The position numbers and the translations under genes are program-made. Below the pieces are notes generated by a model. That model ran no database searches. It was given only the letters and a program-made list of their open reading frames with translations, and had not been told where the DNA came from. A DNA stretch of 64,000 bases from Bradyrhizobium sp. SZCCT0153 (GTDB lineage: Bacteria; Pseudomonadota; Alphaproteobacteria; Rhizobiales; Xanthobacteraceae). Of this stretch, positions 25,843 through 34,313 are shown one piece after another (the stretch's first letter is position 1; each line of letters opens with the position of its first letter). Where the stretch lies: positions 62,001-126,000 of the forward strand of contig NZ_JAFCKS010000002.1 of the NCBI RefSeq assembly GCF_018129995.1, read 5' to 3'.

Positions 25843-26490
25843 TCACTTTATTGTCGCCCGTGCGCGGGCATCGGCGGCAACTCGCTTGAAGCCCTCGTAG
25901 TTCAGGGCCTGGGTCACACGGTACTGACCGACGATGTAGGCAGGCGTGCCCATCAAACCGAGCGAATCCGCCTGGGCGAGGTTGCGTCGCAGGAGCTTGG
26001 TGATGTCGTCCCCGTGGGCCTGGAGATCGGCATCGAGACGATCCATGTCGACGCCGGACTTCGCGATCGCTTCCCGCATCCGCTCGGCGGGAATCTTCGG
26101 CCCCGGCATTCCCATCATCGCGAAATGCGCGTCGTCGTAGCGATTCTGATACTTGGCGGCCAGAGCCCACTGTGCGCCCTTGATCGAGTCCGGCGTGAGG
26201 ATGGGCCAGTCCTTGTAGACGAGGCGGATCTTGCCATCGGACTTCACCAACCGCTCGAGCTCGGGCTCCGCCTGTTTGCAGAAGGGGCAATTATAATCGA
26301 AGAAGACTACGATCGTCAGATCGCCCTTCGGGTTTCCCGCGGTCGGTGTCGCGGGATCGTAGAGGATGGCTTCGCGCGATACGTCCGCTTCGGTGGGGCC
26401 GTCGTCGGCGCGCGCGGGACCGACGAGGTAGCGGACGCCTGCGACCCCGATCATCTGGGCGAGCGTGCGTCGAGAAATGTGCTGAAGCAT
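25843..26490 (-). CDS. DsbA-family thiol:disulfide oxidoreductase
   Basis: The 215-residue protein has a twin-arginine-like export leader (QHISRRTLAQMIGVAGV) and a DsbA-type thioredoxin fold with active site DYNCPFCKQAEPEL. The cis-Pro loop appears as LMGTPAYIVGQYRV near the C terminus. It would form or isomerise disulfides in the periplasm. The start at 26490 has AAGGAG upstream; the longer frame to 26580 would overlap dsbD. It follows dsbD by 28 bp, so the pair are co-transcribed; with a DsbD partner it may act as a reductase/isomerase, as in Scs-type copper-resistance pairs. Confidence 0.92.
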   Translation of the reverse strand: MLQHISRRTLAQMIGVAGVRYLVGPARADDGPTEADVSREAILYDPATPTAGNPKGDLTIVVFFDYNCPFCKQAEPELERLVKSDGKIRLVYKDWPILTPDSIKGAQWALAAKYQNRYDDAHFAMMGMPGPKIPAERMREAIAKSGVDMDRLDADLQAHGDDITKLLRRNLAQADSLGLMGTPAYIVGQYRVTQALNYEGFKRVAADARARATIK

Positions 26491-26518
26491 GTTTGCACTC
26501 CTTTTCCGTGAGGTGGGG

Positions 26519-28345
26519 TCAGTCGGCCGAAGCGACGGTCGACAGTTTTCCGAGCAGGGCGTCGGCATCGACCGCGCCAACGATTTTGATCGAGGGATTG
26601 GCGCTTCCGTGCGAGCCGAACAGCAGGATCGTCGGCGGCCCGACGATTTCGAAGCGCTTCATCAAGGCGCGGCTCGCGTCATCGACGGCGGTCACGTCGG
26701 CCCGTACCATCCTGAAATCCTGCAGCCGCTCTCGTACTTCAGGTTTGCGCAGGACGGCGTCCATGACCCTGCATTCGACGCACCAGTCGGCGGAGAAGTC
26801 GAGCATGACTGGCTTCCCGTCGGTACGCGCCGCAGCGAGTTCGTGCTCCAGCGCGGCGACCGATCGGATCGTTTGGACGGGGGCTTCAGGTCCGGGTTCG
26901 CGCGTCACGAATTGGTCGAGGATGCGGGTCGCGTTGAGATCGTCGTCGCCCGCCGAGCCGATCATCAGGACAGAGCCGACCAGGAGCGCGAAGCTCGCCA
27001 TGCCCATCGACACGAAGCGCCATCGACTGTTCGCCATCAGGAACTGCGTTCCGAAATAGACCGAGACACCCGTCGCAAGGGCGCCCCAGAGCCGCAGCGT
27101 GGTCTGCTCCGATAGAACCCGGGAGAAGATGGAGATCGCGACGGCGAGGAGGATGATCCCGAAGGCATGCCTGACGCGGACGAGCCAAGGGCCTGGCTTG
27201 GGCAGGAATCTGGGCCCTAGCGCTCCGAAGACCAGGAGCGGCACGCCCATGCCGATGCCGAACAGGAAGAGGGCGGCCATGCCGCGCAGGACGTCGCCGG
27301 TGCGCGCGACATAGAGCAGGGCGGTGGCAAGTGGAGGCGTCACGCAGGGGCCGGCGATCAGCGCCGATCCGAATCCGAGAACGGCGGCGGCGGCCAACGG
27401 TCCGCGACTGCCTCCGGACGCCGCGCCTGATATCCGGTCGACAAAGGCAGCCGGGAGCTGGATTTCGAAGAGTCCAAACATCGAGAGAGAGAGGATGACG
27501 AGGACCGCGCTCATCACGCCCAGCGCGACGGGTGTCTGCAACAGGATCTGCAGGTTCTCTCCGGATCCGGACCAGGCCGCGAATGCGCCCAGCATGGAGT
27601 AGGCCGACGCCGACGTGCCGACGAACGTTGCCGCGAGCGCAAGACCGCGACCAAACGAAAGGCGCTCCTGCGAGCGGGCCATCAGGCCGAAGAAGATCGG
27701 CACCAGCGGGAAAGTGCATGGTGAGAACGACAACAGAGCGCCGAAGCCGAAGAATGACGCCAGCATGCCTCCAAGCGTCACCCAGTAGGAAATGCCATCG
27801 GCAGACGTGGGCGCGGCTTTCGTCGAACCGCCGTCGCTGGGTCCGCCGGCTGCGTCTGGAGCGTCCGCGAACGGTGATGAGAGTCCAGACCGGGCAGCGC
27901 GCGCGTCGTCGCGGTCCTTGATCGCCAGCGTCTGCAGATCGATCGTCTTGGCGACCGGCGGGTAGCAGATTTGGTACTGTTCCGCACAGCCCTGATAGGC
28001 AACTACGATTTCGTGCAGCCCTCGCAGATCGGTCGACGCGATCTTGGCCTTTGCGGAGTTCCGGTAGATTTCCTGCGGTCCGAAATCCGGATCATCCTTG
28101 AGTTCTCCCTGGGGCGTTTGGACCGTGACGGGCGTCCCGGGGGGGACCACGTTCTTGGCGGCGATCATTGCGCGGTAGAGGTAGCTGCCCGGCCCGATCG
28201 TCCAGACGAGCGACAACCCCGCGTCGTCGCGCGAAACCTTCAATTGGAACGCCTGGTCTGCAGACGGCGGCGTTACCGCCTGCGCCGTCGCGAACGAGGA
28301 CAGCAGAACAAGCAATACGATCGAAAGTCGCTTAAAGCCTGGCAT
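26519..28345 (-). CDS. dsbD: Thiol:disulfide interchange protein DsbD
   Basis: This 608-residue inner-membrane electron carrier passes reductant from cytoplasmic thioredoxin to the periplasm. It has a signal peptide (RLSIVLLVLLSSFATAQA), an N-terminal immunoglobulin-like domain with the Cys pair YQGCAEQYQICYPP, eight predicted membrane helices with the paired Cys of SFSPCTFPLVPIFFGL and AGPCVTPPLATALLY, and a C-terminal thioredoxin domain with DFSADWCVECRVMD. Full three-domain architecture is intact. It is divergent from a two-component system and followed by dsbA, which suggests stress-regulated periplasmic thiol repair. Confidence 0.95.
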   Translation of the reverse strand: MPGFKRLSIVLLVLLSSFATAQAVTPPSADQAFQLKVSRDDAGLSLVWTIGPGSYLYRAMIAAKNVVPPGTPVTVQTPQGELKDDPDFGPQEIYRNSAKAKIASTDLRGLHEIVVAYQGCAEQYQICYPPVAKTIDLQTLAIKDRDDARAARSGLSSPFADAPDAAGGPSDGGSTKAAPTSADGISYWVTLGGMLASFFGFGALLSFSPCTFPLVPIFFGLMARSQERLSFGRGLALAATFVGTSASAYSMLGAFAAWSGSGENLQILLQTPVALGVMSAVLVILSLSMFGLFEIQLPAAFVDRISGAASGGSRGPLAAAAVLGFGSALIAGPCVTPPLATALLYVARTGDVLRGMAALFLFGIGMGVPLLVFGALGPRFLPKPGPWLVRVRHAFGIILLAVAISIFSRVLSEQTTLRLWGALATGVSVYFGTQFLMANSRWRFVSMGMASFALLVGSVLMIGSAGDDDLNATRILDQFVTREPGPEAPVQTIRSVAALEHELAAARTDGKPVMLDFSADWCVECRVMDAVLRKPEVRERLQDFRMVRADVTAVDDASRALMKRFEIVGPPTILLFGSHGSANPSIKIVGAVDADALLGKLSTVASAD

Positions 28346-28449
28346 GTTCGGTGGCGGCCTTGCGTTTTGTGAGCGGATGCCGCGTCTTGGATAGGCTACC
28401 TTAAGCCAGCCTTAAGGCGGGCGACCGAGAGGAACCCTCGGAGGTACTG

Positions 28450-29112
28450 ATGCGCATACTTGTCGTCGAAGACGATCCGATCCTGTCCGACGGTCTGCGG
28501 GCGGGCTTGTCGTTGACAGGCGCGACCGTCGACGCGGTCGAGACGTGCGAGGACGCCGACGCCGCGCTCGCGACGTCGCGCTACTCGGCGGTCGTGCTCG
28601 ACATCATGCTGCCGGATGGAAGCGGCCTGGAACTGCTCCGCAAGCTCCGGGGACGCCGGGACGCGACGCCCGTCCTTCTCCTGACGGCGCGCGACAGCGT
28701 CGGCGACAAGGTCTCGGGACTGGATTCCGGAGCCGACGACTACCTGGCCAAACCGTTCGATCTCGATGAACTGGCAGCGCGCCTGCGCGCCATCGTCCGC
28801 CGGGAAGGGGGACGTGCCGCTCCAGCCATGACCCACGGTGCGATCGTGCTTTCGCCAGCTGATCTTTCGGCGACTGTCGCCGGCGAGCCCATCAACCTAT
28901 CGCGCCGCGAGTTCGCGATCCTGGCAGCGCTGATGGAGCGTCCGGAGCAGGTCCGTTCGCGTGCCGAACTGGAGGAGCGCCTCTACGGATGGCAGGAGGA
29001 CGTCGAAAGCAACGCGGTCGAGGTCCATATCCACAATCTGCGAAACAAGATCGGAAAGGACGCGATCCAGACGCTGCGCGGCGTCGGATATCGGATGGGA
29101 CGGACCCAATGA
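28450..29112 (+). CDS. OmpR/PhoB-family response regulator
   Basis: The 220-residue regulator has a receiver domain (acidic pair VEDDP, phospho-acceptor in VVLDIMLPDGSG, Lys in YLAKPFDLDEL) and a C-terminal winged helix (LSRREFAILAALMERPEQV, then AVEVHIHNLRNKIG). The QseB/TctD-like sequence and the coupled kinase indicate a membrane two-component system. The TGA stop overlaps the ATG of the kinase (ATGA). Divergent placement from dsbD, 104 bp away, makes that thiol-redox operon a likely target. Confidence 0.94.
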   Translation: MRILVVEDDPILSDGLRAGLSLTGATVDAVETCEDADAALATSRYSAVVLDIMLPDGSGLELLRKLRGRRDATPVLLLTARDSVGDKVSGLDSGADDYLAKPFDLDELAARLRAIVRREGGRAAPAMTHGAIVLSPADLSATVAGEPINLSRREFAILAALMERPEQVRSRAELEERLYGWQEDVESNAVEVHIHNLRNKIGKDAIQTLRGVGYRMGRTQ

Positions 29113-30446
29113 GATCGCTGAAGCTGAGGCTGTTCGCAATGCTCGTCTCGGCGACGGGTATCATCTGGTTGGCCGCGGTGATCTGGATCTACGTCGGCAG
29201 CCGCGGTGAGCTGGAGCACGTTCTCGACACGCGCCTGCAGGAGGCCGCGCGCATGGTGGCCTCGCTCGCGTCCGGATTCGACGGCCTTCCCGGAAGCTCA
29301 GCGCCTGCCGCCGTGCAGCCGCTCGGCAGCTACGAGCGCCAATTGTCGTGCCAGATCTGGTCTCTCGACGGTCGCATGGTCGCGAAGTCGAGCGGCGCGC
29401 CCGACCAGCAGCTCTCGCCCGCCGCATCCGGCTTCTCCGACCGGATCATCGACGGCGAACCCTGGCGCGTGTTCTCCGTCGAAGACGCCGATCACAATCT
29501 GCGCGTGATGGTCGGGGACCGCGTCGGGCTGCGGGAGCGATTGGTGACCGATCTTATCAAGGGGCTGATGCTGCCCGCGCTGCTGATCGCGCCGCTACTT
29601 GGTGCGGCGATCTGGGCGAGCGTCGGGCAGGGCCTGCGCCCGCTGCGGCGAATGGCCCAGGATCTCTGCGCGCGGGAGCCGGACGACATGCGGCACGTGG
29701 CAACCGACCGGGCTCCAGCCGAAGTCAGGCCGCTGGCGGTCGCGCTCAACGGCCTTCTCAGCAGGGTGGAGGCCGCCCGCCGGCACGAACGAGAGGTAAC
29801 TGCTTTCGCCGCTCACGAACTGCGCACGCCGCTGGCGGGCCTGAAGACGCAGGCGCAGGTGGCTCTGGCCGCCGAGGATCCACAGGTCGTGCGCGGTGCA
29901 CTCGAGCAGATCGTAACCGCCGTCGACAGGAGCGCACGCCTGGTGCGCCAACTGCTGACGATCGCAAGGCTGGACTCCGACACCGTCGATGCGCCGCTGG
30001 CGCCCGTCGCGGTCGGACCGATTTTGGAGGAAATCGTCGCTGCTACTCCAAGGAACGATCGCACGACCGTGACGATCGATGCCAGCGTCCGGGCGATGGT
30101 GCTCAACACCAACGCAGAATGCCTCCAACTCGCGCTTCGGAACCTGCATGAAAACGCCATACAGCACACCCGCGAGGGGTGTGTCGTCTGGACCGCCGGA
30201 AGGAACGCCATCGCGATCGAGGACGAGGGGCCGGGGATTCCAGCCGACGAACTCGATCAAATCGGCAAGCGCTTTTTTCGCGGAAGACTGCGGAGTCCGG
30301 TCGGAAGCGGGCTGGGCCTTGCGATTGTCAAGCTCGCGCTTGCGAAGGTGGGAGCGGAACTCACCATATCGAACCGCGAGGGTCGCAGCGGCACCAGATC
30401 GGAGCTGACGTTCGGCGTTCGAGCAACGACCGGTGCCGCGGCATGA
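29109..30446 (+). CDS. Sensor histidine kinase
   Basis: This 445-residue inner-membrane kinase has an N-terminal helix (LRLFAMLVSATGIIWLAAVIW), a periplasmic sensor of about 120 residues, a second helix (LMLPALLIAPLLGAAIWASV), a HAMP-like linker, and a HisKA domain with the phospho-His in FAAHELRTPLAGLKTQAQ. The ATPase domain shows NLHENAIQHT (N box), EDEGPGIP (G1) and RSPVGSGLGLAIVKLA (G2). QseC-like architecture with a periplasmic sensor containing one Cys near SCQIWSLDG. Translation is coupled to the regulator by the ATGA overlap. The signal is unknown, possibly metal or redox given the neighbours. Confidence 0.94.
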   Translation: MRSLKLRLFAMLVSATGIIWLAAVIWIYVGSRGELEHVLDTRLQEAARMVASLASGFDGLPGSSAPAAVQPLGSYERQLSCQIWSLDGRMVAKSSGAPDQQLSPAASGFSDRIIDGEPWRVFSVEDADHNLRVMVGDRVGLRERLVTDLIKGLMLPALLIAPLLGAAIWASVGQGLRPLRRMAQDLCAREPDDMRHVATDRAPAEVRPLAVALNGLLSRVEAARRHEREVTAFAAHELRTPLAGLKTQAQVALAAEDPQVVRGALEQIVTAVDRSARLVRQLLTIARLDSDTVDAPLAPVAVGPILEEIVAATPRNDRTTVTIDASVRAMVLNTNAECLQLALRNLHENAIQHTREGCVVWTAGRNAIAIEDEGPGIPADELDQIGKRFFRGRLRSPVGSGLGLAIVKLALAKVGAELTISNREGRSGTRSELTFGVRATTGAAA

Positions 30447-30763
30447 CGCGCGACAGGCCTCTTGCCTACACGCAGGTCCGGGCGTCCCCCTTCAGCTTCT
30501 GCCGGTCGCGACTGGCCAGCATTGACTGCTCGAGCTTCAACACCAGGCGCCGATCGGCGCAAGAAGTCTCGCCTTCGTGGATACGCTGGTCGGACTTCCT
30601 GTGTTCCTCTGGTTCTTCCCCGGCCGGCCTTCGTCGTGCCGGGTTCGTTATGGCCGGCGTCACAGGGTTTTTGCGGTATGGCTCGCATCCTCATGCGGGC
30701 GCCTGGGACCGCAGCATCTGCCGGTGCAAGTCGCATGACGTTGCGAATTGAGGAGTTTTCACG
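30447..30763. other. Gap between sensor kinase and TauE-like permease genes
   Basis: These 317 bases show no supported gene. A 65-codon minus-strand frame (30466-30663) lacks a ribosome site and known features. The final bases carry GAGGAG before the permease start. It may contain remnants of a decayed small gene. Confidence 0.35.
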
Positions 30764-31543
30764 ATGCTTTCGCTGACGCAAGGCGCACTCGGCGTCGCCT
30801 CTGGCTCGCTGGTCGGCTTTTCGCTGGGGCTGGTCGGAGGGGGCGGCTCGATTCTGGCCGTGCCGCTCCTGATCTATCTGGTCGGGGTATCGGACCCGCA
30901 TGTCGCGATCGGGACCAGTGCGATCGCCGTCGCGGCGAACGCTGCCGCTAGCCTTGCGAACCACGTCCGCGCCGGCAACGTGAAATGGCGCTGCGCCTCT
31001 GTGTTCGCGCTCGCGGGCATCGCCGGTGCCCTTCTCGGTTCGACGCTCGGCAAGATCCTCGATGGTCAGAAGCTGCTCGCACTGTTCGCCGTCGTCATGC
31101 TCGTCGTAGGCGCCCTCATGTTGAAGGGGCGCTCCGGCGCAGGCGAGCCGTCGGTGCGGCTCAACCGGGAAAATCTGCCGAAGCTCCTCGCTTCGGGGCT
31201 CCTCACGGGAGCTTTGTCCGGATTCTTCGGCATCGGCGGCGGATTCCTGATCGTCCCGGCGCTGATCGCGGCCACTGGCATGCCGATCCTCTATGCTGTC
31301 GGATCGTCTCTCCTTGCGGTGACGGCATTCGGGCTGACAACGGCGGCAAACTATGCCGTGTCGGGCTTTGTGGATTGGTCTCTGGCCACGTTGTTCATCG
31401 CCGGCGGCGTTCTCGGCGGGCTCCTCGGCGCCCGTTCGGCCAATTCGCTTGCCGACCGCAAGGGGGCGTTGAACACCGTGTTCGCTGCAATGATATTCGC
31501 GGTGGCAATCTACGTGCTAATCCGCAGCCTGGGTTTGTTGTGA
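30764..31543 (+). CDS. TauE/SafE-family sulfite/sulfur anion permease
   Basis: The 259-residue membrane protein has about eight hydrophobic helices in two homologous halves, each with the family motif: FSLGLVGGGGSILAVPLLIY in the first and GALSGFFGIGGGFLIVPALI in the second. TauE/SafE proteins move sulfite, sulfoacetate or related organosulfur anions. A GAGGAG site precedes the ATG. Its presence near the thiol and Sox genes fits sulfur handling, but it is separated from the sox locus by metal-transport genes; the substrate is not certain. Confidence 0.92.
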   Translation: MLSLTQGALGVASGSLVGFSLGLVGGGGSILAVPLLIYLVGVSDPHVAIGTSAIAVAANAAASLANHVRAGNVKWRCASVFALAGIAGALLGSTLGKILDGQKLLALFAVVMLVVGALMLKGRSGAGEPSVRLNRENLPKLLASGLLTGALSGFFGIGGGFLIVPALIAATGMPILYAVGSSLLAVTAFGLTTAANYAVSGFVDWSLATLFIAGGVLGGLLGARSANSLADRKGALNTVFAAMIFAVAIYVLIRSLGLL

Positions 31544-31640
31544 CGACGCGAAGCCAAGCGGGACAGCAGCCCGATCGCGTGCGACGGCCCGATCGGTCCG
31601 TCCTCCGCTCACATCCTGGTACACCAATTGGGGTTCCTTC

Positions 31641-32804
31641 ATGCCGATGAAGCCGCAAACCTGGGTATCCGCTCTCCAGGCACAAACGTCTCTTCGCGGG
31701 GACGGAGATGGCCGTGACCTGCGGCTGGATGCATGCCGCGGGCTGGCGCTATGGTTCATCCTCATCGATCATATTCCCGACAGTTCGCTCGATTGGCTCA
31801 CCCTACGCAAATATGGCTTTAGCGATGCCTCGGAAGTGTTCGTGTTCGTATCGGGGTACACCTGCATGCACGCCTATGGCGGCGGGTTGCGCGAACAGGG
31901 GTGGCCAACGACGGTGGTTCGCGCGCTGCGGCGAGGCGGGGAAATCTACGCCTCGTTCCTTCTATTGCTGATCGCCTATTTCGCTCTGGTCTGGCTGCTC
32001 GGCGACGGTCACCGCTATCTTGATGAGACCAACACGAGGATATTCTTCGAAAATCCCGGTGCGGCCATTCTCCACGCCGCGGCGATGCAGTATGCGCCCC
32101 TCAATACCGACATACTGCCAACCTTCGTGCTTCTGCATCTGGCCTTTCCCGGCCTTCTTTGGCTTTTTACCCGCAACGCTGCGGTAACACTGGTAGCATC
32201 GCTTCTTATTTATCTGATGGTGCAGCTGTTCAGCTGGCACGTGCCAGCGTGGCCCAGCGGCGAGTTGTATTTCAATCCGTTGGCGTGGCAATTGCTGTTC
32301 GTGCTTGGTGCCTGGTATTCGTGCGAGGCGACGGGTCGGTTGAGGGCAATGGTCCGGTCGCGCGCCGCACTGGTGCTGTCGATGCTCTATCTTGCATTCA
32401 GTCTTGCCATCGCGTTGAGTTGGCAAATTGAGGCGCTTGAACAGATGACGCCTGATTGGCTTTCATCAATGATTTATCCTATTGATAAAAGCCACCTTTC
32501 ACCGTTGCGGGTGCTGCACTTTCTGGCATTGGCGATCGTTGTCTCCCGCCTGATGCCTCGGGACTGGCGCGGCCTGATGAACCCATGGACGGTGGCGATG
32601 ATCCGCTGCGGCGAAAACTCGCTGGCGATGTATTGCCTGAGCATTTTGCTGTCATTCTTCGGCTATGTCATTCTGGTCACAGCTTCCAGCACCATCGCGA
32701 TGCAAGTCGCCGTTGGCATTGCCGGTATCGCCCTCCTGGTTGGAACGGCTACTCTCATGACCTGGACTGCCAAGCAGGATCGGCCTGGGCCAAAGCTGTT
32801 TTGA
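31641..32804 (+). CDS. opgC: OpgC-domain membrane acyltransferase-like protein
   Basis: The 387-residue polytopic protein belongs to the OpgC family, which succinylates osmoregulated periplasmic glucans in other bacteria. The start of the domain is typical (RDLRLDACRGLALWFILID, then SDASEVFVFVSGYTCMHAYG) and about ten membrane helices follow. Family members in rhizobia are often paralogues with unproven function. It stands alone in its orientation between the permease and RND genes; GC content of the 3' half is somewhat lower than that of neighbours, a weak hint of separate origin. Confidence 0.88.
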   Translation: MPMKPQTWVSALQAQTSLRGDGDGRDLRLDACRGLALWFILIDHIPDSSLDWLTLRKYGFSDASEVFVFVSGYTCMHAYGGGLREQGWPTTVVRALRRGGEIYASFLLLLIAYFALVWLLGDGHRYLDETNTRIFFENPGAAILHAAAMQYAPLNTDILPTFVLLHLAFPGLLWLFTRNAAVTLVASLLIYLMVQLFSWHVPAWPSGELYFNPLAWQLLFVLGAWYSCEATGRLRAMVRSRAALVLSMLYLAFSLAIALSWQIEALEQMTPDWLSSMIYPIDKSHLSPLRVLHFLALAIVVSRLMPRDWRGLMNPWTVAMIRCGENSLAMYCLSILLSFFGYVILVTASSTIAMQVAVGIAGIALLVGTATLMTWTAKQDRPGPKLF

Positions 32805-33176
32805 GGGCATAGCGCAATGAGCATCATCATTGGGCGATCAGATCGATAACAAGAAGCAGAACGCTTGAGGTGAGGCCCGCAACGGCACCCAGCGCGGGCA
32901 AATGAAGGCACCCGATGGCGGCATTTCGTTTCCGCTTTCTCGGCGGAGTGTCGCGCCGGGCAGACAGCAGGAATGGCTGTAAGGGCGCAAAAAGCGGACG
33001 TTAGACCGATTTCGTCGCTATTCAGGATAGCAGATCGCGTCCGACATGACGCTGACATGGATCAACTGTGTGCTGTAGTCCCTCGGTGTATTCTTGTCGT
33101 GTCGGCCAAGACTCGCGGCTCGCTTTCACAGATGCCCGGTGTCGCTCGATCGTCGGCAGACAATGGAACATTGATC
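32805..33176. other. Gap upstream of the RND operon with repeat-like remnants
   Basis: No gene is supported. The segment around 32960-33010 (AGCAGGAATGGCTG, AAAAGCGGACGTTAGACCG) resembles the non-coding dispersed sequences with AGCGGACATTAG-like cores frequent in Bradyrhizobium genomes. The promoter for the RND operon must lie in its last 200 bases; no operator is obvious. Confidence 0.4.
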
Positions 33177-34313
33177 ATGCGTCTCCGTCCGGTGAACTTG
33201 AGCCTGCGCTCCTGGCAGAGCTTGGCGCGAGCAGTGCTTGCGCTCGCGTTCGTCGGCCTCCCAGCCGCGTCGATGGCTGACGAGGAAGTGAAGCTTAGTC
33301 CCGCACAAGCGCAAACCCTGGGCGTTCGCGTCGTACATCCCGTCTCGAGCCGAACTGATCAGACCCTGCCGTACCCCGCTCAGATCGTGATCCCGACTCC
33401 CCAATTGTGGGTCGTGAGCGCTCCGGTAGCCGGTATGGTCGCCAGTCTATCGGTCGCGCGAGGCGACCGGGTGGACTCCGGCCGGCCGCTGGTAACGCTT
33501 GAGAGCCCTAGCTTTGTCTCGCTTCAACGTGACTATTTGCACGCCTTCGCCCAAGACGTGCTTGCCGCCCAGCAGCTGAAACGGAATACGGATCTGTTTG
33601 AGGGAAAGGCGGTGCCGCAACGTGTTCTGGAGACCAGCCAGGCCGAAGCGCGGCAGGCAAGCATCGCCTTGGCCGAGCGGCGGCAAATGCTTCGGCTCAG
33701 CGGATTTTCAGACGACGCAATTGCGCGCCTGACCAGCGAGACGGCGATTACGGCAACCGTTTCGGTCGCAGCGCCACAGCAGGCAACGGTGGTCGAAATT
33801 GTGGTTTCCCCCGGCCAACGGGTGGAGCAAGCTGCGCCGCTCGTCAAGCTCGCTCGATTGTCGGCCCTTTGGGCCGAGATTGCGATTCCGGCATCGAGCA
33901 TCCGTGCTATCCGGCCCGGCGCGAAAGTGGAAATCGACGGTTATGCGACTCCGGGCCATGTCGTGTTGGTCTCGGAAACGACCGATGCGGCGAGCCAAAC
34001 CATCCTGGTGCGCGCGGAAGTGCCGAACACGGGTGAACTACGCCCCGGACAAACTGCCGCGGTGCGGATCAGCTTTCTTTCGTCGGGTGAAAGTGCCTGG
34101 GAGATTCCGTACGCGGCGCTCGTGCGTCGCGGTGATAATGCGTCGGTCTTTGTTGCAACCGAGAGCGGATTTCGCCTGGTGCCCACGACGCTGCTCGCCG
34201 AGGATCAGGATCATGTCGTGGTCGCGGGCGGGATTACGGACAAGGATGAGGTGGCCGTCAGCGGCATCTCGGCCCTCCGGGGAATTCTGCTGCGGCTCGG
34301 AGCCAGCGAGTAA
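33177..34313 (+). CDS. RND efflux periplasmic adaptor (CusB/CzcB type)
   Basis: The 378-residue adaptor has a signal peptide (SLARAVLALAFVGLPAASMA) and the four parts of a membrane-fusion protein: a barrel-sandwich half (WVVSAPVAGMVASLSVARGD), a helical hairpin (residues 120-180), the second lipoyl half (TVSVAAPQQATVVEIVVSPG) and beta-barrel/membrane-proximal domains. It would link the inner-membrane pump to an outer-membrane channel, not found here. The start at 33177 is chosen for the signal peptide; an in-frame ATG exists at 33132. Its TAA overlaps the pump's ATG, showing coupling. Confidence 0.9.
   Translation: MRLRPVNLSLRSWQSLARAVLALAFVGLPAASMADEEVKLSPAQAQTLGVRVVHPVSSRTDQTLPYPAQIVIPTPQLWVVSAPVAGMVASLSVARGDRVDSGRPLVTLESPSFVSLQRDYLHAFAQDVLAAQQLKRNTDLFEGKAVPQRVLETSQAEARQASIALAERRQMLRLSGFSDDAIARLTSETAITATVSVAAPQQATVVEIVVSPGQRVEQAAPLVKLARLSALWAEIAIPASSIRAIRPGAKVEIDGYATPGHVVLVSETTDAASQTILVRAEVPNTGELRPGQTAAVRISFLSSGESAWEIPYAALVRRGDNASVFVATESGFRLVPTTLLAEDQDHVVVAGGITDKDEVAVSGISALRGILLRLGASE

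Noticed and set aside
30466..30663. 65-codon minus-strand frame between sensor kinase and TauE-like genes
   Set aside because: No ribosome site or recognisable feature and overlapping frames on both strands; could be a decayed gene.
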